From: Atlantibacter subterraneus | GTDB lineage: Bacteria; Pseudomonadota; Gammaproteobacteria; Enterobacterales; Enterobacteriaceae | NCBI RefSeq assembly: GCF_027853245.1 | Contig: NZ_JAPTZM010000003.1 | Length of the DNA stretch: 64,000 nucleotides | Strand: one strand, 5' to 3' | Shown here: positions 54,135 to 62,186 of the stretch, one piece after another | How positions within the stretch are numbered: position 1 is the first letter of the stretch | Layout of the letters: each line of letters starts with the position of its first letter | Translations under genes and position numbers: made by a program | The notes under the pieces: model-generated | Database searches by the model: none | What the model was told of the DNA's origin: nothing | Seen by the model: only the letters and a program-made list of their open reading frames with translations

Positions 54135-54390
54135 GAACTCTCCTTTTCCTGTTTAATAACCCGCCTCGCTATTTCGGCGTAAACGAAGCGTTTAGGGATA
54201 AGCCTGGGCAAGCCTTAACTCTCAGCGCACCGCTGCTGACCATCATTTTGATTCCATTAGGCTATTTTATGGCGCGTTGATGAAAGGCACAATTCTGGCA
54301 ACTGCAATAATTTGGTATTGTAAAATCAATAAGCTATCTGTAATGTGAGGGTCCTTGTGTAGTTCTCTTCCTCCTTGCACAGGATTTCTT

Positions 54391-55098
54391 ATGGACACTT
54401 TCCCTCTCACAACCACACTGCGCATCGCTTTAGTTGGCGATTACAACGCTTCGGTTTTGGCGCATAAAGCCATTCCTTTAGCCATTGACGATGCGGCCGC
54501 CGTGTTGAACATTGATGTCGATTATGACTGGCTACACACCACTGAGGTCAAAAGCAGTGAAGACCTGGTGGGTTACGACGCAATTTGGCTCGTGCCAGCC
54601 AGCCCTTACCAAAACGAACAGGGCGCACTGTTAACCATTCGCTATGCCCGGGAAAACAGTATCCCGTTTCTGGGTACCTGCGGCGGATTCCAACATGCCA
54701 TCGTTGAGTATGCACGAAATGTGATGGGCTGGGACGATGCCGCCCATGCGGAAACCGCGCAGCAGGGAAGAATGGTTATCGCTCCGTTGGCCTGCTCGCT
54801 GGTGGAAAAAACCGACACTATTGAATTGCGTCCCCACACCCTGATTGCTAAAGCCTATGGCAAAACAGAGATCGTCGAAGGCTATCATTGCAACTATGGG
54901 ATTGCTGAAGAATTCGCCCAGGCACTGGCGGACCAGCCGCTGAAAGTGACCGGCTGGGATGACGACGGTGCCGTCCGCGCAGTGGAACTGGTAACGCATC
55001 CCTTTTTCGTCGCCACGCTGTTTCAGCATGAACGTGCAGCGCTGGTAGGTAAACCCGCGCCGCTGGTGCAGGCACTGCTGCTCGCCGCGAAACCCTGA
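54391..55098 (+). CDS. CTP synthase-like class I glutamine amidotransferase domain protein
   Basis: A 235-residue stand-alone GATase-like protein from ATG 54391 (MDTFPLTTTLRIALVGDYNA), related to the C-terminal domain of CTP synthase. The nucleophile elbow is FLGTCGGFQHA with Cys97. The segment corresponding to the catalytic His-x-Glu reads HPFFVATLFQHE, where the usual FHPE is FQHE: Glu214 is kept but the expected His position is Gln212, with a His one place later. This may make it inactive or a distinct subfamily. It has no synthetase domain. It lies between yeaO and nimT, where E. coli K-12 has no gene as I recall, and its stop abuts the nimT stop. Confidence 0.8.
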   Translation: MDTFPLTTTLRIALVGDYNASVLAHKAIPLAIDDAAAVLNIDVDYDWLHTTEVKSSEDLVGYDAIWLVPASPYQNEQGALLTIRYARENSIPFLGTCGGFQHAIVEYARNVMGWDDAAHAETAQQGRMVIAPLACSLVEKTDTIELRPHTLIAKAYGKTEIVEGYHCNYGIAEEFAQALADQPLKVTGWDDDGAVRAVELVTHPFFVATLFQHERAALVGKPAPLVQALLLAAKP

Positions 55099-55099
55099 C

Positions 55100-56284
55100 C
55101 TAATGCGGGCTGATTTCACCTTTACGGCCCGCCAATCCGCCCGCCAGCGCCATCGCCAGGGAGATCAGCGCCACAGCCAGCAGCGGTAAACCCCAGCCGC
55201 CGGTGATGTCGTGTATTTTCCCGATTCCCGGTGGTCCGCAGGCGGCCAGTAAATATCCCACCGATTGCGCCATGCCGGACAGCGCAGCAGCCTGATGTGC
55301 TGAACCCGATCGCAGACCGATAAACGTCAGGCCCAGTATCATCGTCGCGCCCGAGCCGAGGCCAAAAATCACTACCCACAGGCTGGCAAATCCCGGCATC
55401 AGCCACAGCCCCAGCGCGCTCAACGCGCACAGCAATGAGACCAGAACCGCGATCCCCCGCTGATCCTTCAGCCGGTGCAGCAACAGCGGCACTAAAATCC
55501 CCGGCGCGGCGGTGGCTAACTGGAGCAAGCCGTGCAGAGAGCCGGCATGGGCTTCGCTGTAGCCGTGGCTGATAAGAATCGACGGCAGCCAGCCGATGAC
55601 CACGTAATAGACCAGCGAATTCAGCCCCAAAAACAGCGTCACCTGCCAGGCCCGCGCCGATTTCCATAATGATTGCTGGCGCAACGCGCCCGAGCCGGTC
55701 ACGCTGGCCGTTACGCTGCGGCGACACTGAGGTAACCACACCAGCAGGGCGAGCAGCGGGAAAATCATCACGCTTAACAGCGCGCCGCGCCAGCCGAAAC
55801 CGGCATCGGCCACCGGCACCACCAGCGCGGAACCCAGCGCCGCTGCGGTCCCCATGATTAACGAATAGCCACCCGTCAGCCGTGCCACCTGGCCGGGAAA
55901 ATCGCGTTTAATCAGCCCCGGCAGTAGCACATTGCCCAGCGCGATGGCGCAGCCAATCAGCGCTGTGCCGCTGAACAACCACACGCTGCCCTCCACGGAG
56001 CGTAACGCGATGCCGAAGCACATCAGCAGCATTGCCCCGGCAAGGCTTCTCTCCATGCCGTAGCGCCGGGCGATGCCCGCCACCAGCGGCGAAACGACCG
56101 CAAACGCCAGCAGCGGCAGGGTGGTTAGCAGACCGGTCTGGGCTGTGGTGAGCGCGTAGCTGGCGCGGATCATATCCAGCAACGGTGCCGCGCCGGTAAA
56201 GCTGACGCGCAGGGTAGCGGCGATCGCCAGCAGACCGCCAGTCATCAGCAGCATCTGGCCGCGTGATGGTGTGGAAATTGTCAT
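55100..56284 (-). CDS. nimT: MFS transporter NimT (YeaN)
   Basis: Major facilitator of the CynX/NimT family, 394 residues with about 12 membrane helices. E. coli YeaN (NimT) exports 2-nitroimidazole and is controlled by NimR. Family features include FTGAAPLLDMIRASYALTTAQTG and the loop GIARRYGMERSLAGA. It is divergent from nimR with a 100-bp shared promoter region, the arrangement expected for an AraC-type repressor of its neighbour. The natural substrate is unknown. Confidence 0.9.
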   Translation of the reverse strand: MTISTPSRGQMLLMTGGLLAIAATLRVSFTGAAPLLDMIRASYALTTAQTGLLTTLPLLAFAVVSPLVAGIARRYGMERSLAGAMLLMCFGIALRSVEGSVWLFSGTALIGCAIALGNVLLPGLIKRDFPGQVARLTGGYSLIMGTAAALGSALVVPVADAGFGWRGALLSVMIFPLLALLVWLPQCRRSVTASVTGSGALRQQSLWKSARAWQVTLFLGLNSLVYYVVIGWLPSILISHGYSEAHAGSLHGLLQLATAAPGILVPLLLHRLKDQRGIAVLVSLLCALSALGLWLMPGFASLWVVIFGLGSGATMILGLTFIGLRSGSAHQAAALSGMAQSVGYLLAACGPPGIGKIHDITGGWGLPLLAVALISLAMALAGGLAGRKGEISPH

Positions 56285-56384
56285 AGTTATCTCTTAGAGC
56301 CTGAGGAGGCGTAAAGATTAACGGGTATGCCAGGACAATGAATCAAGCTAAAATGCCAAATTATCGCTAAATTCGGACAACATC

Positions 56385-57155
56385 ATGGAACAGTCTTTAA
56401 ACCTCGACGGCTATCATCCCGATGACCATGATGACGCCGCAGTGTCTTTTCACGTTCGCGTCACGGCCCACGAACAGGAAATCCCGCTGCACCATCATCG
56501 CAAAGGCCAGTTAATCCTGGCGCTGCACGGCGGCATTACCTGCGAGGTGGCGGAAGCGGTGTGGATGGTTCCGCCGCAGTACGCGGTATGGATACCCGGT
56601 GCGATGCCGCATCACAATCGAGCAACGGCTAATGCCCGGCTGTGCTTTTTATTTATCGAGCCTGGTGCGGTGGCGATGCCGGAACAGTGCTGCACGCTGA
56701 AGGTAACGCCGTTTGTCCGCGAACTGATTGTAAAACTGGCGGCGTGCCGCGAACGTAGCGACAGACGCGACCGGCTGGTTCAGGTGCTGTTTGACGAACT
56801 GCCAGATCTGCACGTAGAACCGCTGCGGTTGCCGGTTTCAGCGCACCCGAAGATCCGCACCATGGTGGATTTTATGGCCGCGCACCCTCAGCAAAACCGC
56901 ACCCTCGCGCAGTGGGCCACGCAGTTAGCCATGAGCGAGCGTAATTTATCGCGCCTGATCGTCAGGGAAACCGGCCTGAATTACCGGCGCTGGCGTCAGC
57001 AGCTCCAGCTTATTCAGGCGTTGCAGATGCTGGTGGATGGGATGAACGTTCAGCAAGTGGCCCATGGGCTGGGCTACGACTCTACCACCGCGTTTATTAC
57101 CATGTTCAAAAAGGGGCTGGGCCAGACCCCTGGACGCTATCTCGAGTCGCTGTAG
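56385..57155 (+). CDS. nimR: AraC-family regulator NimR (YeaM)
   Basis: AraC/XylS-type regulator, 256 residues (E. coli NimR about 273). An N-terminal cupin (residues 20-110, with HEQEIPLHHHRKGQLILALHG) probably senses a ligand. The C-terminal DNA-binding domain has two helix-turn-helix motifs (LAQWATQLAMSERNLSRL and QQVAHGLGYDSTTAFITMFKKGLGQTPGRYL). In E. coli it represses the divergent nimT gene. It is convergent with yeaL, only five bases apart. Confidence 0.92.
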   Translation: MEQSLNLDGYHPDDHDDAAVSFHVRVTAHEQEIPLHHHRKGQLILALHGGITCEVAEAVWMVPPQYAVWIPGAMPHHNRATANARLCFLFIEPGAVAMPEQCCTLKVTPFVRELIVKLAACRERSDRRDRLVQVLFDELPDLHVEPLRLPVSAHPKIRTMVDFMAAHPQQNRTLAQWATQLAMSERNLSRLIVRETGLNYRRWRQQLQLIQALQMLVDGMNVQQVAHGLGYDSTTAFITMFKKGLGQTPGRYLESL

Positions 57156-57160
57156 CGGCG

Positions 57161-57607
57161 CTACTGTTTGCCGATCAGCAGCGACACCAGCCCGGCGGCG
57201 ATCAGCGGCCCCACCGGTACGCCGCGAAACAGCGCCACGCCCAGCACCGTGCCCACCAGCAGCCCGGCGACCAGCGTCGGCTGGCTGCTCATTAGCGTCA
57301 CGCCGCGCCCGCCCAGCCAGGAGACAAAAACCCCCACCGCAATCGCGACCAGCGACTTCCAGTTGAGAAATGAGTGGAACAGGGTGGAGGGCGGCAGGGT
57401 ACCGCTGGCAATCGGGGCCATCACGCCGATGGTTAAAATAATTATCCCGATGGTCAGGCCCTGTTTCTCAATCCACGGAAAGAACTGGTTCAGTGGTGTA
57501 ACGCGCACAATAATCAGCACCAGGATAGAGACCGCCACCGTGGTGTTATGGCTAACAAACCCCAGCGCGGCCAGCGCCAGCAGGATCAGCAACGTCATGT
57601 CGAACAT
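57161..57607 (-). CDS. yeaL: DUF441 membrane protein YeaL (UPF0756)
   Basis: An inner-membrane protein of 148 residues, the E. coli length, with four to five hydrophobic helices (ILLALAALGFVSHNTTVAVSI, LTIGIIILTIGVMAPIASG, LVAIAVGVFVSWLGG, and the C-terminal pair). ATG at 57607 is six bases after AAGGAG; a preceding TTG is in frame. UPF0756 proteins are widely conserved with no known function. Confidence 0.94.
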   Translation of the reverse strand: MFDMTLLILLALAALGFVSHNTTVAVSILVLIIVRVTPLNQFFPWIEKQGLTIGIIILTIGVMAPIASGTLPPSTLFHSFLNWKSLVAIAVGVFVSWLGGRGVTLMSSQPTLVAGLLVGTVLGVALFRGVPVGPLIAAGLVSLLIGKQ

Positions 57608-57667
57608 CAAAAACTCCTTGCCAGAAAGTATCGGTACTGCGCCGTTTTAATTGTTATCGGTGTGCCG

Positions 57668-58168
57668 TTATTCCTGACGATGAAAATCAATCAGCGTCGG
57701 GGCGGCGATCCGCAAATAGTCCTGAGTATTCATAATGACCGAATGGGTGAGCAGCCCGGCGTTAAAGGCAATTTCATCAAAGCGCTCGAACAGCAGCGGG
57801 TCGGCAACCAGTTTGAGATCGGGATGGAAGCTAAACGGCGGGATGGCACCAAATTCGCAGCCGGTGAGCGTATCCACCTCTACCGGGCTGGCCAGCGAGG
57901 CCCGCAATCCGCCCAGCGCGACGGCGAGTTTGCTTAAATCTGCCTGTTTATCTGCGGCGATAATGGCAAGTACGTGCTGGCGCACTCCGTTGCCTTTAAC
58001 GTGGCACACCAGCGCTTTCGCGCCCTGGCCCAGCGCCGTGCCGCGAATTTCTGACACCGCCTCGCATTTGCCGACCGCCTGATGCTCCATGACCCGAAAC
58101 GTCGCATTTTGTTGATCCAGCAGGGCGACGAGCTGCTGGTGAACGGCATGGCCTGTGGTCTGTGACAT
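57668..58168 (-). CDS. yeaK: YbaK-like aminoacyl-tRNA deacylase YeaK
   Basis: A 166-residue protein of the YbaK/ProRS-associated editing family; E. coli YeaK hydrolyses mischarged aminoacyl-tRNA. Family residues: CEAVSEIRGTALGQGAKALVCHVKG with the conserved Lys, GLRASLASPVEVDTLTGCEFGAIPPF with the Gly-Ala-Ile-Pro-Pro loop, and a C-terminal LRIAAPTLIDF. It is downstream of kbp on the opposite strand, with 173 bp between. Confidence 0.93.
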   Translation of the reverse strand: MSQTTGHAVHQQLVALLDQQNATFRVMEHQAVGKCEAVSEIRGTALGQGAKALVCHVKGNGVRQHVLAIIAADKQADLSKLAVALGGLRASLASPVEVDTLTGCEFGAIPPFSFHPDLKLVADPLLFERFDEIAFNAGLLTHSVIMNTQDYLRIAAPTLIDFHRQE

Positions 58169-58341
58169 CTTTGATCCTTCAGATATAAAACAGCCTTATA
58201 GTTGCGCAGTTTACGATACTGACGACAGGGCGACTTTGCAACGCCGGAACCCGTGAACGGACGAGAGAAATCTGATTATCCTGGTCAGTTCGGTCCCGCT
58301 TTGCCAGGCTTACAGAGCACTTCTCAACAGGAGGAATAACC

Positions 58342-58785
58342 ATGGGTTTATTTGATTTTGTCAAAGACGCAGGTGAGAAACTCTGGGATGCCCTGAAAGG
58401 GGACGATCACGACCAGGGTAGCAAGGTAGAGGAACATCTGAAAAAGACCGGCGTGCCGGGTGCAGATAAAGTTAGCGTCAAAGTAGAAAACGGCAAGGCG
58501 ATAGTCAGTGGCGACGGCCTGACCCAGGAGCAGAAAGAAAAAATCCAGGTTGCGGTCGGTAACGTCAAAGGGATCGGCAGCGTAGAAAACAACGTGACTG
58601 CCAACGATACTCGTGAAGAGGCGACTTATTACACGGTGAAATCCGGCGATACCCTGAGCGCCATTTCAAAACAGGTTTATGGCGACCCGAATAAATACAA
58701 CGCTATTTTCGAAGCTAACAAGCCCATGCTCACTCATCCGGATAAAATTTATCCCGGCCAGGTGCTGATCATTCCGAAGCAGTAA
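58342..58785 (+). CDS. kbp: Potassium-binding protein Kbp (YgaU) / BON-LysM protein
   Basis: A 147-residue cytoplasmic protein with a BON domain (about 22-90, VSVKVENGKAIVSGDGL) and a LysM domain (98-147, YYTVKSGDTLSAISKQVYGD to VLIIPKQ). This is the architecture of E. coli Kbp (YgaU, 149 residues), which binds K+ and changes shape. The N-terminus MGLFDFVKDAGEKLWDA is diagnostic. AGGAGGAATAACC precedes the ATG. E. coli ygaU lies elsewhere on the map, so this may be a relocated or second copy. Confidence 0.9.
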   Translation: MGLFDFVKDAGEKLWDALKGDDHDQGSKVEEHLKKTGVPGADKVSVKVENGKAIVSGDGLTQEQKEKIQVAVGNVKGIGSVENNVTANDTREEATYYTVKSGDTLSAISKQVYGDPNKYNAIFEANKPMLTHPDKIYPGQVLIIPKQ

Positions 58786-58786
58786 T

Positions 58787-58820
58787 AAAACAGGCAAACC
58801 CACACGGGTGGGTTTGCCTG
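58787..58820 (-). terminator. Terminator of the autotransporter gene
   Basis: CAGGCAAACCCAC and GTGGGTTTGCCTG form a 13-bp perfect stem around ACGG. On the reverse strand it is followed by TTTTATTA, so it ends the autotransporter gene; it also faces the kbp stop. Confidence 0.88.
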
Positions 58821-58830
58821 ACAAGATAGA

Positions 58831-61524
58831 TTAAAACGCGTATCGCACTTTCAGACTCACGCTCTGGCTGGTGAAGTCGGAACGCTGCTGGGCGTCATAC
58901 TGTACGGTGCCATCCAGCACATCGGTAAACTTCGCCGTAACGCCGACACCTGCCGTCGCAATCCACGGGCTCTGCTCCATACCGCGATAGGTGAATGGCG
59001 TATCCGGAGTGCCAACGAAGTGCGCCCGCGTGGTCGAACGATCGTTAATGGTGTCATACCCAACGCCCGCCTGGGCATGGACGTTCACCACCTGCGAAAG
59101 CTGTAACCCTACTTTGGCTTTGGTCGAAACGATCAGCGCGTCCAGCGTGTTGCCGTCGACATTCAGACTGGCGTCACCGGCACCGCTTTCGCGATAGCCT
59201 TTATCTTTCACGCGATAATAATCGGTGCGCAGCATCGGGGTCAGCGACCATTTATCCGCCGGGTAGAAGGTGCTTTGTAACCCGAGACCCGCCTGGAAGG
59301 TATGGCTATCGTAATCCGAACGCACTACGCCGCTGTAGGTCTGCTCATCAGTCGCCGGATTGGTAATGGACAGATAGCGGTTGCCCTCGGTTTTGTTACG
59401 GCCCAGCCCCGTTTGCCAGGTGAGGGCGGTATCCGGCGTGAAATCGAAACTGCCGTAGGCCAGCAGGTTCCAGCTTTCGATTTGTGCATCATGGCGAACA
59501 TCGCTGGAATCGTCATTCACGTCGGTACGACTGACGCCAAACGCCAGACCGGCGCGGATTTGCTCATGAAGCGGCACATCGGTCCCGATGGCGATGCCCC
59601 GGGTATCGGCCTGGTAACCCGTCACACCATCGCGCTGCGTCTGGTGATCCCAACGCCCAACCGGGCGGATCCACAGATATTTCTCCGGGTTAAATTCATT
59701 GTACTGACCAACGGTGCGGATCGCCTCCTGACGTGAGCCGACGATATCGCCAAATGCCTGCAGATTGTTGAGCTCGATATATGCCATGCTGCCGAACATC
59801 AGCGGCGACAGCTGGTTAATGGTGCGTGTCATCTGGGCAGCGGTAGCCGAGGAAGTGACGGCGCAGAGCGCGCTGGTTAACGCAGTATTACACTGTAGCG
59901 CGCTGCTGGATGGCGTGATTAGCGTCGCGCCATTGCCTGCGTCGCCGCCGCCAGTGCCACCGCCAGTGCCGCCGCCGGTACCACCGCCGGTACCGCCGCC
60001 AGTGCCACCGCCTGTGCCGCCGCCGGTACCACCGCCGGTACCGCCGCCAGTGCCGCCGCCAGTACCACCGCCGGTGCCACTATCCGGGGGAGTAGTATTG
60101 TTATTGGCAATAAGGGTATCCAGCGATGCGGCGATGCCGGTTAAGTGGGGCGAGCCGGTCTGGGTCACGGCGGCGCGGGTATTATCAATGCCCGTGTCGA
60201 TAATCCGCAGCGAGTAACTGGTGCCGGTCAGTTCCTGAGTAAACTGATAGCGTGTGGAGTCATCAACCACCGAAGTGGGTTGGCCGACAATACTGGACGC
60301 GGTCACGACATCGCTCAGTACATCGCCATTGGCGAAGCTGGTGCTGCCTCGTGTCATTACCACCGTATTGCCGTTGAGTACGGCAGTGCCTGAGGCCTGA
60401 AGTTGCCCGTAGTTGCTGGTGTTATCGGCCTGGAGTGCCAGAATGCCGCCGCTGGACTGCACGTAGTCACGCACCTGCGAAGGCTGATTACTGTTAAGCA
60501 AATCGAACAGGCCGCTGTTGCTCATGCTAGTGCCTGGTGCGTTAACCCGGCCAATAATAATGCCCTGGTTATCGATACCGCTAACGACGCTGCTGGTCGG
60601 GCTTACGGCAATGGCGTCGCCGCTGATGGAGCCAATAATGCCCTGGTTAGTAAGCTGAGAAATCTGACTATTACCGTCAGCCACAATACCGCCAAGACCA
60701 CCGACGATAATACCGCTGTTCAGAATCTGCTGTGCGGAGGCTTCATCACCAAGGTAAACGCCATAGATTTCAGTGCTGATAATGCCCTGGTTAGTAATGG
60801 TTGCGCTGGTATCGCTGGATAATGTAATACCGTTGCCGCCCTCGGACAGGAGCTGCCCGCCAGCGTTGTTAATAATGGTGGCGTTAGTTGAGCTTGCCAG
60901 ATTAATAGCATCGCTGTTCTCGCCCGTGGTATTAATCGTGCCGCTATTGGTAAAGCTATTATTGGCGCCGTTCTCATCGGAAATACCGTGTGACTCCGGG
61001 CCTGAAGTCGTGATCAGACCTTCATTTCCCACAAAAACGCCGCGGCCAGCGCCAATCAAAATGCCATTTCCCAGACTGCCTTGAGTGGTAATGGTACCCC
61101 GGTTCGACAGCAAACTGTCTCGCAGTTCGGTCACATGAATGCCATTTGACTGGCTGGATGACGCGGTAATTGAACCCTGGTTATCCACCAGGATCCCGGC
61201 GGTTGAAGAGATATAAATCCCGTCATTGAAAAATCCGCTGGTGGTGATAGACCCCTGATTCGTTAATCGTCCATTGAGTGAACGAAAATTCACGGCCGGT
61301 ATTTCCGCCGTTGCGGAAGAGAGCTGGCTGGTATTATCCAGAATAAGAGTAAGGCGATCGTTAATGGAATAATCAAGATTATTACTTTCAGGTCCGCTAC
61401 AGGTCACTGTGACATCCGCAGCGGAGTCTGGATTACAGACGGCATAGGCAGCGGAAGGCATAAGTACACCTATTCCGCTCGTCACGCTGGTGATAATTAA
61501 CAGTCTCCGCCAGGGATTTTTCAT
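58831..61524 (-). CDS. Type V autotransporter with beta-solenoid passenger
   Basis: An 897-residue autotransporter from ATG 61524 (MKNPWRRLLIITSVTSGIGV), which is eight bases after AAGGAG; a GTG three codons upstream is too close to that site. Signal peptide to about residue 28 (SAAYA). The passenger (29-470) has about eleven degenerate repeats with the core N-x-G-x-I (TNQGSI, DNQGSI, SNRGTI, GNEGLI, TNSGTI, TNQGII), consistent with a right-handed beta-helix. Then come 11 copies of GTGG (483-526) and a C-terminal beta-barrel domain (about 610-897) ending VSLKVRYAF, with the terminal Phe recognised by BamA. The role, probably surface exposure or adhesion, is inferred. Confidence 0.88.
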   Translation of the reverse strand: MKNPWRRLLIITSVTSGIGVLMPSAAYAVCNPDSAADVTVTCSGPESNNLDYSINDRLTLILDNTSQLSSATAEIPAVNFRSLNGRLTNQGSITTSGFFNDGIYISSTAGILVDNQGSITASSSQSNGIHVTELRDSLLSNRGTITTQGSLGNGILIGAGRGVFVGNEGLITTSGPESHGISDENGANNSFTNSGTINTTGENSDAINLASSTNATIINNAGGQLLSEGGNGITLSSDTSATITNQGIISTEIYGVYLGDEASAQQILNSGIIVGGLGGIVADGNSQISQLTNQGIIGSISGDAIAVSPTSSVVSGIDNQGIIIGRVNAPGTSMSNSGLFDLLNSNQPSQVRDYVQSSGGILALQADNTSNYGQLQASGTAVLNGNTVVMTRGSTSFANGDVLSDVVTASSIVGQPTSVVDDSTRYQFTQELTGTSYSLRIIDTGIDNTRAAVTQTGSPHLTGIAASLDTLIANNNTTPPDSGTGGGTGGGTGGGTGGGTGGGTGGGTGGGTGGGTGGGTGGGTGGGDAGNGATLITPSSSALQCNTALTSALCAVTSSATAAQMTRTINQLSPLMFGSMAYIELNNLQAFGDIVGSRQEAIRTVGQYNEFNPEKYLWIRPVGRWDHQTQRDGVTGYQADTRGIAIGTDVPLHEQIRAGLAFGVSRTDVNDDSSDVRHDAQIESWNLLAYGSFDFTPDTALTWQTGLGRNKTEGNRYLSITNPATDEQTYSGVVRSDYDSHTFQAGLGLQSTFYPADKWSLTPMLRTDYYRVKDKGYRESGAGDASLNVDGNTLDALIVSTKAKVGLQLSQVVNVHAQAGVGYDTINDRSTTRAHFVGTPDTPFTYRGMEQSPWIATAGVGVTAKFTDVLDGTVQYDAQQRSDFTSQSVSLKVRYAF
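59947..60078 (-). repeat. 12-bp tandem repeat encoding (GTGG)11
   Basis: Eleven tandem copies of a 12-base unit, with silent third-base differences, encode Gly-Thr-Gly-Gly between the passenger and barrel of the autotransporter. Because the unit is a multiple of three, slipped-strand or recombination changes would alter linker length without breaking the frame. Confidence 0.95.
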
Positions 61525-62185
61525 AGCTGCCACTCCTTTATAATCATTTCGCTATTTTTAAAATTAATAATGATGGATATCAGGTGAATTTAGGGTGCGG
61601 TTTAACCTGAGCTATTCAGAGGGAATGCCCTGGTTGAAATAAAAGTGAAATCTTCCCGGATAGATTGCGCACAGGAGAGACAAAACTGGCAAGACGATGG
61701 GTAATTATTTGTCTGAATTCCATTCTTTTTCAAGCACTTTCTGCGCCTAAAGCATGGTTAGCTAGCGAATAATGTGTAAGTTATTGAAAAGGTTATCAAA
61801 TGGTTAAGCATGTGCGGGGATATTTACAATACAACTTTCGGGTGAAAAAAATAGCGTGCTTAGTTGTTGAGGTTAATACGCAGTGGCAGGGGAGAATAGA
61901 GATTGAAATAGCCCCTTGATTAAGGCGTAAGAAAGGAATACCACACCGATTTCGGCATTATAATAAAAAGTGTCTGCGTCAAAAAATTCAGCCAGGAAAC
62001 CTGGCTGAATTATTCGGTTTAACCGTGTGATTCAGCATTCTGTTTGTGAAGCAAAGAGCGGAAAAATAACTACATGTAAAATCTAAAGAAAATCCTTTCC
62101 CCAAAATCTCCCCAATAACTTTCTCCAAAACGCTACGCGAAAAATAACAAATTTGCTGAGCATTACCTCTCTGTTTTTCGCGTAG
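61525..62185. other. Non-coding region between autotransporter and int; probable att end of the prophage
   Basis: 661 bp with no convincing gene. The left part should hold the autotransporter promoter. The right part has an orphan reverse-strand terminator (61981-62010), two copies of CTTTCYCCAAAA (62095-62106 and 62119-62130), two copies of GCGRAAAAATAAC-like sequence (62058-62070 and 62137-62148) and a 13-bp inverted repeat (62132-62186). In lambda the attachment site lies just past int, so these are candidate arm- or core-type integrase sites. No tRNA gene is visible here. Confidence 0.5.
61981..62010 (-). terminator. Strong terminator without an adjacent gene
   Basis: ATTCAGCCAGG and CCTGGCTGAAT form a perfect 11-bp stem around AAA. 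On the reverse strand T6 follows. The nearest gene read toward it is int, which ends 176 bp upstream; it may end the int transcript or be a relic of host sequence. Confidence 0.8.
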
Positions 62186-62186
62186 C
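62132..62186. repeat. 13-bp inverted repeat at the 3' end of int
   Basis: GCTACGCGAAAAA (62132-62144) and TTTTTCGCGTAGC (62174-62186) are perfect complements separated by 29 bp. The right arm touches the int stop codon. It could be a retroregulatory hairpin like lambda sib, a terminator (GTTTT follows on the reverse strand), or part of the attachment region. Confidence 0.75.

Noticed and set aside
61900..62185. tRNA gene as prophage attachment site
   Set aside because: No cloverleaf or T-loop sequence (GGTTCGAATCC-like) is visible on either strand.
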